Notes: generated by a model from the letters alone, not told the origin. Counted from the stretch's first letter, positions 35,373 through 46,260 are shown. The stretch: DNA of 64,000 nucleotides from Cycas panzhihuaensis (GCA_023213395.1 CM041465.1:238459741-238523740); one strand, 5' to 3'. Translations and numbers: made by a program.

Positions 35373-35648
35373 CTAAGAGTCAATATATATAGTAATAGGT
35401 CTAAGGTAAAAGTGAGATATATTAGATAAGGCTCTTATAATCGTAAGATACTCAACTTCATTATTAGTTTCCCTAGGTATAAAAGTTCCTATGGGAAGGA
35501 GGGGACTTCCTAATTGGTCATAAATCACCCAAATAGAAGTAGATAGTCTTGGGTTTTCCCTACTACCTCCATCAATAAATATACTTAATGCCATAGGAAT
35601 AATAAGATCTAAGTTTAGAGACGGTATGATAAATAGAGAAAGATGCAA
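35373..35648 (-). pseudogene. Archaeal-type RNase H (aRNH) of element Y
   Basis: FIDGGSRENPRLSTSIWVIYD, then a GTFIPRETNNEVEYLTII segment and ITIYIDS. All three catalytic acidic positions are present. The text between the motifs (LGSPLLPIGTFIP) differs clearly from the A/E/2 group, so it belongs to another sub-lineage. Unlike in A, E and 2 it lies upstream of the antisense ORF in the element's own direction, not between that ORF and the PPT. Confidence 0.75.
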
Positions 35649-35989
35649 GAATTAATCCATAAGGAGACATTAATAAATAAAATTAATTCTAACTGTGGTG
35701 AGAAAAAAGAAGAATCATAATTAGGATGATTATGATTAATAGTGATGAGGTGTCAAGCAAAGTTTGATTATAACTGAGGCATGTTATTGTGAAATCAGGA
35801 ATAAAACATAATAATTACAATAATTACAATAACCTCTCCATTCATCTATCCCCTAGTTCTCTTTTTTGCCTCAACATTCTACTACTTTGAAGCTAAGGAG
35901 ACCTTTTTTCCATTACATAAAGTCTCCTTTCCCATACAAAATCCTTCTATCTCCTATACCTCCTTTTCTCCTTGAGTTGCCTAAATTTT
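35649..35989. other. Junction zone between elements Y and Z
   Basis: No gene is seen. At about 35791-35816 there is a 25-base match to the Y LTR start point at 30356 (GTGAAATCAGGAATAAAACA), which also forms the Z/Y junction at 55240. The exact Y/Z boundary cannot be placed. Confidence 0.35.
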
Positions 35990-36920
35990 CAAGTGATTCT
36001 TCTCAAGTTCTTACCTCTCATATATAGGCATTTGTACTTGCCTATGTAGATTTTATGCTATACGACTATGCCATGATACACCTATTCCTTAAATCACTTC
36101 AAGATGATACTTTGAAGTGGTTTTATTATCTTCTCTTAGCTTCCATCTCTCATTCTAATAATTAGTTGACTCTTTTATCAACTACTTTGATGTAGTGAGA
36201 TCCTTTGAATTATGCATTAAATCCTTGTTAGCCATTAAGCAGAACCACGATGAGACATCGAGGGACTTTGTTAGAAGATTTCAAGATTAGGTATATGCTT
36301 GTCACTCGTGTCTTGATCCTAACCTACTAATTAATCTATTTACTAATGCTTTGAGGTTCCACATATACCTAGAAGTTCTAAAAATTTACCCTCAAATGTA
36401 TGAAGGAGTAGTTGATCATTGCTTAGCATAAGAAATATTTAAAATTCAAGCAAGTATTAAGAAGGTTAGGAAACCTATGCCTTCTAAAGAAATAGTTCAA
36501 ATGATAAAGGCTTCCTATTCTGAGCCCACTTATGATCATTTAACTTCTTCAATCAGATCATTAGAGCATGTGATTAATACTAAATTATGTGTTGATGGTC
36601 CTTCTCAGATCCAACCTTTGCAAGAGACCAAAGTTATCCATCTTACTGAAGGAAAGGAGAAACAAGTTCCTCCTCCATCTCATCCTCCATTTAGAAAGAT
36701 AAAATGGTACTCATACCATCAAATTGATGCTCATGACAGAAGTGAGTACCATACTCTTCAAAACATAACCCACAATACAAATGTTCAGTCCAACTACTCT
36801 TTTAAGTCATCTCAAGACCAAGTGATCTATAAGGATCTATTACCTCAACATAACGAGAAAATAAATAAAGATGATGTTTCTGATCTACTAGGAATGGATC
36901 AAAACAACACTACATAGGTA
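35990..36920 (+). pseudogene. gag remnant of element Z
   Basis: On the plus strand, a core matching DALKWFYHLP of element 1 (DDTLKWFYYL) and FINYFDV-type text lead into an open stretch from 36477 to 36917 with EPTYDHLTSSIRSLEHVI and a degenerate zinc knuckle (KWYSYHQIDAHDRSEYHTL), in which both Cys positions that would open and close the knuckle are replaced by Tyr. About 34-40% of positions look shared with element 1 gag by eye. The gag runs directly into LTR-like sequence with no pol. Confidence 0.75.
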
Positions 36921-38080
36921 TGGTCAGGTATAAATTCTACTCCTTGCACTCAATTACATTTTACAACTTCTGGTTTGTGATGTTTGTATGGTTACTTGAG
37001 TTCTTGATTGGTTTACTTGATTAACTTGCCTATGTATGATACTTTGCCTATGATGACCAAGGCTCTAGCCCAATGGTGCCATAATTCCTAGTTAATCCCT
37101 CTCCTAGTTATTGATACTCATGGGTCTCCTTAACTTGCTTCATTACATCTCCTCTTTTTTCTCTCTACTTCATCTATCCCTTGGTCTATCTAGGGAGGTT
37201 TATTGAGAGTTTTAGTGGGTAGGCATCTCTCCATTGCTTGCTCATCACTTAGTTTCTCCTTGTACCTCATTAGAATCTACTACCTAGCACCCTATTATAT
37301 TCTAGCACCTTAATTGTTAGCTTTTTCTTGAGGTTTTGACCCTATTAGGTGACTTTATCACATGTTTTCACATGTTGCCACTTCATGGAATGGTATTAGG
37401 TTAGTTTAGAGACCTCTAGGGAGGAGTTCTGAACCCCTCGTAAGGCTTGTTATCCTCCCCCCCCCCCCCCCCCCCCCCCCCCTGGCCCTCTCTTACTCTA
37501 TTTAATTAATTATTTTCATTATTTTATGCTTTTGGTGTTACCCTACTACCATTTCTATTTGTCCCACTCTAATTGTTGTACACTGCTAATATATTATCGA
37601 TGTTGTGAATAAGTTCGCAATATGACTATTATATGGTTTGCCATAGTTGAGAATAATTAATTTTGGCCTTTGTGCCTAGATAGTGCATTACCCTATCTTA
37701 GGACTCACCTAGGTTGAGCCCTAACAACCCTGAGGCCTCCCCAAAGAAATAGAAACCCCAAAATTTAAATTCATTCTCATCATCAATCGTTTATTCTATC
37801 ACCATTCTTCCATTCAACCTAAGGAAAAATATAGTTTTTATAGGAAAACAACTCTCTCCTCTTCTTTTCTCTTTACCAAGTCTACTCCATCTCCTCCTAC
37901 ACATAGGAATTACAAGTTTTCTTCCACAAATAAGGAGAGGATAACTAAGAGTAGGCCAAGCCAAGTAAGGAGGGCCTTTCCATTAAGAAAATGATAAAGG
38001 ATCTCCCCCTTCTCTTTACAAAATAAGGGTTTTATCTCCTCTGACATCATTCTTCAACTTAAAACATCACCATTGCATTG
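36921..38080 (+). repeat. LTR of element Z, left part (cut by element 2)
   Basis: It aligns with the plus-strand LTR of element A from about 17095 onward (TAGGTAAGCCTAGGTATACATTC against TAGGTATGGTCAGGTATAAATTC, then matching text to about 37150). The first roughly 40 bases of the LTR, including TGTTTCC, are missing. It continues after element 2 at 54680-55240, where GAGGAGTTAGCCATTTTGAGG matches the reverse complement of LTR 2 near 53035-53055. Confidence 0.55.
37457..37492. repeat. Homopolymer of 36 C
   Basis: An uninterrupted C run inside the Z LTR remnant, in an otherwise AT-rich area. The minus strand is a G run that could form quadruplexes. Length may be uncertain because such runs are hard to sequence. 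Confidence 0.9.
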
Positions 38081-40700
38081 TGGAATCGCATCTATGAGAT
38101 GGTCTTCTATGCTTGGAGGGGTGTAACAGACTAAGGTGTGGTTGGCTATAAATAGGACCTTATCATCAAGAAGGAACACCATGTAGGGCATCCATGCACC
38201 AGAGCGCGTGTTCGGGACCCACAGATGGTGCCCAATTACCTTAAGGTAATCTTTGGAAAAGGACACAAGGCAAGGCCTTGGGTCATCCCAAAAGAAGAGG
38301 CCCTCCTACCCCTTGGATGGCTGGGAAGAGGAAGAGGGACTCTACGAAGTTGCGTCTTCTCACGGGAGAGAGGAGGTAATGTGTGAGCGAGTGTGTGTGA
38401 GATACGATGTCCTATGTCTGGGCTAGATGGAGGGTGAGGAATGTATGGCTCACACCCAAAACTTATCTACACGTAGTATAAACAACTATAACAAGGATTC
38501 ATAAATGCAAGAATGAGTTCTTTCCCTTTTCTTTTCCTATATGTTTTTAGCATGCGACATGTGCATAAAAGAAACACTGCAGAAAAGGACAAAAAGGGAT
38601 GAAGAATACCTAGAAAAGGTAGTGTGGTTGGGATGTTGCAACCTTATGCTTTTTACATGCTCACCCACTTGAACTTGCCACGTGAGTGAGAGGCTAGCCA
38701 GTGATGGTTGTCATGAATGGGTGAGGGGCTACCTTACCTTCCCCAATCATGTGAAAGTAAAGCGACATAAAGAACAGCAAAGGAAAATGAAAGTACTACC
38801 AACTAGAGACTAACCTGTTAAGAAGTTCGCCTCTTTCACACTTCCATTGCAGCAAACCTTCCAAGCACAAAACGAAAGTTTCTCCCTCCCAGAAGAGGGG
38901 CCTGCCAAATATGCCTAATATATATATATATATATATATGAATACAAGAAGTAGATAATAAATCAAGCTAAAGAAATATTATACTCTACTCCAAAAACTC
39001 CAAGCAAGATTCAAACCAAAGCATCACCAAACAGTAACCAAGATGAAGAAGTTGGCCTCGGTATGGCCAACTCACCCACAAGTACCTCCACATAGCCTTA
39101 AAAAGGGAGGAAAATAAAGTGTAATGGCTATATGGGATAACAAACAAAGGAGGAAATAAACCAGCAAAATGGTATGCAAACAAACCCAAGAGATGAATTG
39201 CTATGGGCAACAAATCATCAGGTTAGGATAAGCTAAGGATCACAAACCAACTAGGACATGTTTGGGGGCTTATGTGGTGCCCAAAACCTATAAGTGCCAG
39301 TCTAAAACTAGTGTGGTAAGGGCTGCCAATGCTATTTCAGATTTGGAAATAAACTCTCAATATCCCTAGCCCAGCTCCAAGGGAGGCATGAAGTGAAAGA
39401 GGAAGGAAGGGAAGGGTAAGACCCTTAGGGAGAAGGCCAACAAGGGGACTGATCCTGCCTTTCTCCCTCCACTCGTCCTTATGCAGCCCTCTTGCATAGC
39501 CACCTTGGAGTGAGCTTGCAGGAAAAGAGAGGAGAAGCACTGTAAAATAAGGAGTAATAGGCAAGCTCCTATAGAATGCAAAGATAGGAGCAAGGAAATA
39601 ACCCAACACTGCTCATAAAAGATAGAAAAAATACAAGAAACTTAAAGGACCATGGAAGGGATACCTTGCAAAAGAAGGAAGAAACTCTATTCTACCTGAA
39701 ATCAGGAGGAAAAGCCTATGCCAAATAGGCTTTTCAAGCCTAGGCTGGAGAGGAGGCAAACATGGATGCAAATCTGAGATCTTGGGTCCTGGTTGTTGAG
39801 ATGCTATAAGTATTCTTCCTCCATGATGTAGAACTACAAAAAGAGAGCTTGAAGCTACTAGAGTAAGGTCTGAGATGCAATAGGTATCCTATGGAAGGAG
39901 AACCAGAGCCAAAGAGCAGATCCTATGAAAGTTAGAGAGTGAGAGCTAGAATAGAGCCCAAAAAAAATGAATGAAGAAGAGATAGAAATGGCTTTCTTTT
40001 TGGGTTTTATATTCTCCCTAACCCTAAACGAGTGTTCAGAGTTATGAAGGGGATGAGTATGCGAGGATGCCATATGGCAATTCCACAAAAAGAGTGGGAA
40101 TTACTGCAGCTATTTAAAAAAATGAAGTTAAATAGTCGCACCATGGAAAACCTCATGGTACTGCAGCAAACTTCGTGGTACCACTAAGTTTGCAATGGTG
40201 TGGGACCGAAACTCAAAATTAAGGTAGAAACACGGCCTAGAATCAAACAGCGAGGTGTGCAAAGGATGGGTAGGCTAGAAGCTCATGCCCAAGTGGCTAA
40301 CAAGTGGCCAAAAGAGAAAAATGAGTCTCTAAGGGAGGTCCTATCACACTTGGAACGAGATTCAAAGTAGGGACAGGATTGTCACTGTGAACAAATCATG
40401 ACCAATGATGACGTTTGAGGAGTTGTGGAGGTGTTATGGGTAGTTAAGTGTCATATGGGGTGTACGACTCACTGAGGAGTGCCCCACGGTGGGTTATCAT
40501 AGGCTGAATAATATGTGGCAGGCACAAGCAACGTGATCAGGCAAGAAAGCGATGTGATTACACAAATGACAGGCAAACATACATCAAATAATACCCTAAG
40601 CCACTTCAACCAAGCGAAAGTGAGGATGAAAGTGAGAAGTATATACCTAAGCTTATCTAGGTTGCCTTGTCCTAAATCTATTCCTGGTAGCTGGGAAACA
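38081..40700 (-). repeat. 3' LTR of element 2
   Basis: 2620 bases, minus strand TGTTTCCCAG ... GATTCCA. It contains a TA microsatellite (38918-38939), a TATA box on the minus strand (TATAAAAC, 40004-40011), an AACCCTAA motif just upstream of it (40020-40028), and GGTACC-type short repeats (40138-40200). No gene. Confidence 0.93.
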
Positions 40701-40715
40701 CTACCCCCTTGGCAG
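40701..40715 (-). other. Polypurine tract of element 2
   Basis: Minus strand CTGCCAAGGGGGTAG immediately before the LTR start TGTTTCCC. It confirms the orientation and the LTR edge. Confidence 0.8.
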
Positions 40716-41209
40716 TAGAGCCTCATCGCTCAGAAGCATGGTGTGATGGCGAATGTTGGCAACAAAAAACTATTAGTAGCACATGCGTATATATATATAA
40801 ATCATGAATAGAATATAGACCAAAGGTGTCGGCAAGTGTTGTGATGGAATACATGGATAAGGGAGACAAAGACGAGGACAACATAGGGGCTGCCTATGTG
40901 TCATCTAAAAGTTGACTTGCAAAATGGAGGAAATAAAAGAGGGGGATGCCCGCGCTGCTAAAATGCAATGAGTAATGTGAGGGCACCTAACAAACTAAAC
41001 AAAAAATCTGGGAGAACGGTAGCTAAAGACTTGGGCAATAGGCAGGCCAAGCAAGTCTCTTAAAGGTAGTCGCTAAGAAGAGGGAGGTGACGCTCAAGGA
41101 TGAGGCAAACGAGACTATCAGCCTTAGTGTTAAGGACCCGGGAAATATGGCAAATGTTGACAGACTAGAAATGAGCTAATAGTGATCTCGCGGTTGACAC
41201 CAGTGCTCT

Positions 41210-41482
41210 CAAGCATGAGCACCGCACCTGGTAGACTTGGGTGAGATGGGAGACCACCACTTGGGAGTTATAAAGAAGGATGATGGGTCCGTGATGGAAA
41301 TGTCATGCATCGATGAGGGCTTCAATAATGGCCATGTACTTGGCTTCGTTATTGGTTGACTCAGGAAGGAAGATTCCAGAGCACATATAGTCATGCCTTG
41401 AGGAATCACGGAGTATCTACATGGTGACAAAAGGGCCAGGATTATCACGGCTTCCACCATCAGTGAAAATGAAAAGAGCCAT
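41210..41482 (-). pseudogene. Archaeal-type RNase H (aRNH) of element 2
   Basis: Starting from an ATG at 41482, the minus strand encodes MALFIFTDGGSRDNPGPF, then a stop (probable former Trp codon), LPESTNNEAKYMAII, another stop, and LYNSQVVV. The middle Glu has become Lys and the third Asp has become Asn, so it is inactive. Its place, between antisense gene and PPT, is the same as in A and E. An ATG directly before the LFI.TDGG strand is also present in A (MVLFIFIDDGS), which suggests independent translation. Confidence 0.75.
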
Positions 41483-41499
41483 GAGTGAGAATGACTTCT

Positions 41500-42639
41500 C
41501 TACTGGAAGGAAGTGTAATGAAACTAGAGAAATAGGTGAGAAGAGGACTCTGTATCCCTAGTGATAATGGCTATGAAGGGGTGCGAAGGCCTAGCAATGA
41601 GGCAACCCAAAGGCAGGGGAGGCTATCCCACCAACGAGGGAGAAAATGGTGGAAAAGGGCCCCCGAGGCACCCAAACTGGCTTAAAGAAGCACAAAGAGG
41701 TGCCCGGCCAGAGGGGACACTCCCTATGGGAGTGCCAAGAGCAAAAACGAGCAGCGAAAATGAATCTAGAGTGGCTAAATGAGCTAGACGAGTATAAACT
41801 CAGGCATGCATAGGAGTGGCACGCAAAACGAGATAAAAGGGGCTTTAGTAAAAATGAGCCGCTTGGGGCGTCATTAATGCACTGAAGGAAATAGGTCGAA
41901 AGGAGACCATGCAAACAAAAATAGGAACTGGGCCAAAAGGCAATACTAACCAGGGTGAAAAAGCGATCTTGAAGGCTACCTCAGGGGCGAAAAAGGAAGA
42001 AGTACCCAACGGGGGCCCTGTCTATATAAGGAAAAATGAATGAAAAAGATTACATTTTCACAAGCTCTCTTATGAAATCTAGAGCTCAACCCTCACGCAG
42101 TGGAGCACTACCCTACTTCTGGGACATACCATGGGAGATTCGGCCATTGGATCGGAGTGAGGAGGCAGCCAGAGCGACCGGGGGATCGAGATGACGACCA
42201 CGTGACCAGATCCAGTGAGTCGATCGCCAAACCCAACCCAAAATTACATTTTAAATTTTAATCCTTTTGTGAAAATTTTATAGCTTTTTGCACCCCACAA
42301 GGGCAAGAAGCGACCTCCTAGGGTCCGAATTCGACCTAGAGAGGGGCGAGACTGGGCATTAGGCAGCCTTAGTCTTGGTGGGCCTGACTGTGGCCCACCC
42401 AGAGGAAAAATTTTTAACTTTTTGGGGTCGGGAACCCCTCCCTTTTAGGGGGGGATGTTTGCACCATGACAAAGATCATGATGTCGTGATCTTTCCCGTG
42501 GGGTGATCGCCTGACCCCGCTTAAACTCTGCAGTTCCACAGAATTTAGCGCGGTGCAGGGCTAGGGTCCTAGAAAAAAGAAAAGGGGACCCCGAGGGGCC
42601 CCAAGTCTGGACCAGATGATGTTGAGAGAGGGTCTTAGG
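41500..42639 (+). promoter_or_regulatory. Promoter and leader of the antisense gene in element 2
   Basis: TATATAAG at 42023-42030 is a clear plus-strand TATA box, followed after about 30 bases by the leader. The equivalent TATA-like sites in A (15411-15420) and E (26835-26843) are conserved in position. A segment at 42455-42560 repeats the LTR's GGTACC/GCGCGGTGCAGG-type motif. Part of the leader around 42200-42600 is GC-rich relative to its surroundings. Confidence 0.6.
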
Positions 42640-44530
42640 AGGCTAGGAGTGAGTGTTGGCCATAGACTAACACATTTGGGTGGCATTTTCTACAAGTAGT
42701 GACCGCATTGGAGAACTACGAGAATGTTGGCATGGCCATGCTGAGCTTCTTAGAGATGATGAGCAGAGAGGACAAAGGAGTCATCCAGCGATGCAAACTT
42801 CTGAAGGTGGTGAAGACACCTCAGTATATGTTAGATCAGAGACTACTCATGGACATAGTATCGCATTAAGATAGGCGGAGACACGTGTTCCATCTACCCC
42901 AGGTAGGGGATGTCACAGTGACACCCAGAGACATCTGATGGATCCTAGGGGTGCCAGTGACAGGGAGACCAGCTATACTAAGGGCATTGCCTAGCAACGA
43001 GATGGCCCATCAGGAGGTGACCACGTTCTTTACAGGCCAGGACAGGTGGGAGAGGCGAGGGGTGCCTTTATAGAGTATGGTGATGTCCAGGGTTCCTTGT
43101 GTAAGGAAGTTGATTACTCTATGTATTCTGTTCTGGGTTTCCCAGAAACAGAACTATAGGGACATCCCCAGAGGATGGATGGATGCAGTGCATCGGTGCG
43201 AGGCCGACGAGAGATTGGATTGGGCCACCCTCATAGCGATGAACCTTGTCACTCAGCTGGATGCTATCAGGGTGGCAGGCAGAGGTGGGTTGTCGTACAT
43301 CACACTATTGTAGTGCTAGTTCTTTAACCATTTTGCAGTAGTGGTGCCATGAGGGGGACCACACCCTATACTAGACTAGGCTCCCATGGTACACAGGTGG
43401 TAGACCCAGTTTAGATGAGTAGAGGACCAGGCACATGTGAGGAGGTCTGTGGATGCCACGTCACTAGATTTACTCACCATGACTGACTACACACTGGACC
43501 CCTACTGGTCAATGAGATGGGATAGTGATGAGGAGGCAGGAATGGTAGGGGCTACCCCCAGATATGACGACGATGGTGACAGGGGAGATAGAGGAGATGG
43601 GGTTGGCCCATCACGAGCGGTAGATTAGGCAGGGCCATCAGGCACTGCCAAGGAGATGAGGAGGCTTGTGACAGAAGCCCAAAGACTAAGGATCATAGAG
43701 AGACCCAGAGAGGTAGCCCCACCAGCAGAAAGAGTGACATAGGCTCTGACAGTAGAGGCAGTCACAGAGGAGGTGCCAGAGGAGGAGGCACCAGGAACTG
43801 GTGGAGAGCCAGGGGCAGAGGCCATCGCACAAGTAGAGGAGCTGACAATCGCAGTAGGTGAGGCCCAACCTTCCTCATTGTTTGATAGCCAGATGCATTG
43901 TATTGTTTTGTTTTGATTTGATATCTGCACAAATATGTACTGACACATAACATGGTGGGTTTGAAGGTACCACAAAGATCCAAAGACTGGTTGAGGCCAT
44001 GGTGAGGGAGATGTTCCCTCAGGTATATACAGAGGGGCAGTCATCCATCCAAGCAGAGGATGCACCTAGATCGATGGGTGCCCACATGGCCGTGTTTGCC
44101 CCACTAGTGAGGGTGAGGGACATATGGGCTGTAGAGTCCCAGGAGCACATAACATTCAAGGGATAGCTGCTGCGAGAGCCAGACGAGGCCCAGAGTGAGT
44201 TGGATGCAGCTTGGAGTGAGTGGGATGCCCTATGGAGTTGCATGCAGACTCTAGAGGCCCAGGGAGGATCAGGTAGAGATGCAGGGAGCGGGATCTGGAT
44301 AGCGATCTTGGAGGAGCATCTCTGAGGAGTGGAGAGTAAGAAGGATCGTATCCAGGCCTAATACGATCAACTGGTAGACTAGATGGCATCGAGGTTGAGC
44401 CGAAGTAGGACTTATTCCCACACAGCGACGATGACCCCGAGGAGGCCCTACAATAAGGGGAGCAAGGCAGGGAGCTCATGGAGGCCTAGGAGGAGCCTCA
44501 GAGGGATGTGGTCCCAAGGAGGGGGATAAG
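42640..44530 (+). pseudogene. Antisense plant-mobile-domain (PMD) type gene of element 2
   Basis: The best preserved copy of the family's extra gene. Exon 1 (about 42640-43857) has an N-terminal helical part (NYENVGMAMLSFLEMM), then RRRHVFHLPQVGDVTVTPRD and ILGVPVTGRPA, the pattern of PMD proteins (THTFHLP.GE.T.TL.DV...LGL.V.G.P). A Trp-rich region follows (GWMDAVHRCEADERLDWATL, GRGGLSYITLL). After an acidic, Gly-rich linker and an intron (43858-43966), exon 2 (43967 to about 44530) encodes a charged helical tail. About ten in-frame stops, most one transition from Trp, Arg or Gln, show decay. PMD proteins (MAIN/MAIL1 relatives) act in silencing and development and are known from transposons. 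The function here is unknown. Confidence 0.72.
43858..43966 (+). other. Spliceosomal intron in the antisense gene (element 2)
   Basis: Donor TAG|GTGAGGCCC and acceptor TTTGAAG|GTACC, 109 bases, at the same codon position as the intron in element 1 (111 bases) and E (131 bases). Confidence 0.65.
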
Positions 44531-45201
44531 ACTAACCAGGAGATAGTGCCCTAGGAGCAGGGCAACAGTAGTGTGGATTGTATGCGTTATATTTGATTTT
44601 TGATAGGGAAAAGCACGGGCCTCCAGGGAGTCACATGTATAGAGTCATATGATTATACCCCCCCTACAAGGACACCAGCTTCCCATATGTACGATATGAC
44701 ATATGATTTTGATGTATATATATAGATGGGGCAATTGGTGCCCCATTTTGATACGTATGTTGTGTATATGATGTATGATGGGTGATATGCATGTTTTGTA
44801 TTTTGTTATGATAGTTGTTTGAAATACACATATTTCCTTCCATGCATGGCTATATACCTAATAGGAGCACACACGACCACCATGAGTAGAGGTGATAAAC
44901 ACGTGGGGTTAGGAAATAGGGCGATACACACGTCCATGGAGGAGCATAGTAGGTATGCAAAGGAAACACTAAGCGAGAGGGGAGTAACAATACTCCAAAG
45001 CGTTGTCTTAATTGGGGGATGCCCAAATAGAAGGATAAGGTCCCATAGGAAATGGGAACACAGGTTCCACGGGAGGAACCAGAAAGAAACGGAAGAGGCC
45101 ATCCTAAGTTGTCATTCTACTAGTGGCTAGGATAAATGAGAACAACTTAAGATGGTAGTTTAGGCTCATTTCAGAGAGTGGCAAAGGGATCACTAAGAGG
45201 A
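44531..45201. other. Spacer between the convergent antisense gene and pol of element 2
   Basis: Matches 746-1440 of element 1, with the conserved block at 44605-44700 and a second one at 44838-45120. No coding sequence. Confidence 0.6.
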
Positions 45202-46260
45202 TCATGCATACAATTTCTTGAGGAATTTCCCATTAACAGCCTTCTCAAATTCTAGGCCTTCCAAAGTGGCGATCCTATAAGCATTATTATCGAGGCTCTC
45301 GAGAACGATAAAAGGACCGATTCATTTAGGCCTGAATTTAGTCAAGCGATCATAGAGATACTCCAGCTTGAGGACATGGTCCCCAAGGCATAAAGGATGG
45401 GCACAGAGATGCTTGTCATGAGTCCTTTGTGAATGGGCTTTCAAAGCAAGGTTCGCTTGGTAAGCCATCAAGTGTCTCTCATCCAGAGCCTCGAGATCTA
45501 GGAGACGAGCTTGGTGGATAGACTCCTCATCGATAAGACCTCTAAGGGAGACTCGTAGAGAGGGGATCTCCACTTCCAGTGGGAGTACCACCTCGATGCT
45601 ATAGACTAAGGAAAATAGTGTCATTCTAGTAGCCGTATGGATAGAAGTACGATAGGCTCATAAGGCAAAAGGGAGTTGGAGGTGCCAATCTCTTTGAGAT
45701 TGCACAACGGTTTTCTTTAGAATATTAATAAGGGTTTTGTTAAATGATTCAACTTGTCTGTTTGCTTGGGGGTAATAAGGAGATGAGGTCTTATGAGAAA
45801 TCTTGAATTTTTTACAAAGCTCATCCATCTCCTTGTTACAAAAGGGGGTTCCATTATACGTGATCAAGACGTATGGAATCCCAAAATGGCAAATGATGTG
45901 TTGGTAGATGAAGGTGGTTATTGTCTTGCTAGGCGTAGTGGACAGAGGGATTGCCTCCACCTATTTGGTGAAATACTCCATGGCAATCAAGATGTACTTG
46001 TGCTGTGCTGAAGAAGGTGGTGATATGGCACCAATGAGGTCTAAACCCCATTGAGAAAAGGGCCATGGAGATACGATAGGGTGAAGGGCCTTGAAGGCAC
46101 ATGAGAGATGTTAGCATGCTCTTGGCACCGTCGACATCTCAAAGCATAGGCATGGGCATCCTTAAAAAGGGACAGCCAATAATAGCCTATGCAAAGGATA
46201 CTTTGGGCCATGGATTGGCCCCTAAAGTGGGCCCCACAAATGCCATGATGGCATTCGCAG
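45202..46260 (-). pseudogene. Integrase of element 2
   Basis: Zinc-binding region (CHHGICGAHF, then CRRCQEHANISHV, about 46100-46240), core with EYFTK, LITYNGTPF and a Glu in RQVESFNK, and a C-terminal region with VLKLEYLYDRLTKF. The frame ends with a TGA at 45202-45204. The second catalytic Asp (TDNGTPF in element 1) is Tyr here, and the first is Glu, so this copy cannot be active. Frame breaks occur near 45640 and 45960. Confidence 0.88.

Larger units (their letters stand above)
28293..35700 (-). mobile_element. Element Y: 3' part of a divergent minus-strand element
   Basis: It contains a 3' LTR (28293-30635), PPT, two tandem arrays, an antisense ORF (about 32470-34250) and a minus-strand aRNH (35373-35648). 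The LTR end recurs at 55241-55527 next to the other half of element E, so Y inserted into E and that copy is the end of Y's 5' LTR. Target duplications are AGTAT (28288-28292) and ACTAT (55528-55532). Y's gag-pol is missing. It may have been lost when Z inserted or by later deletion. Confidence 0.65.
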
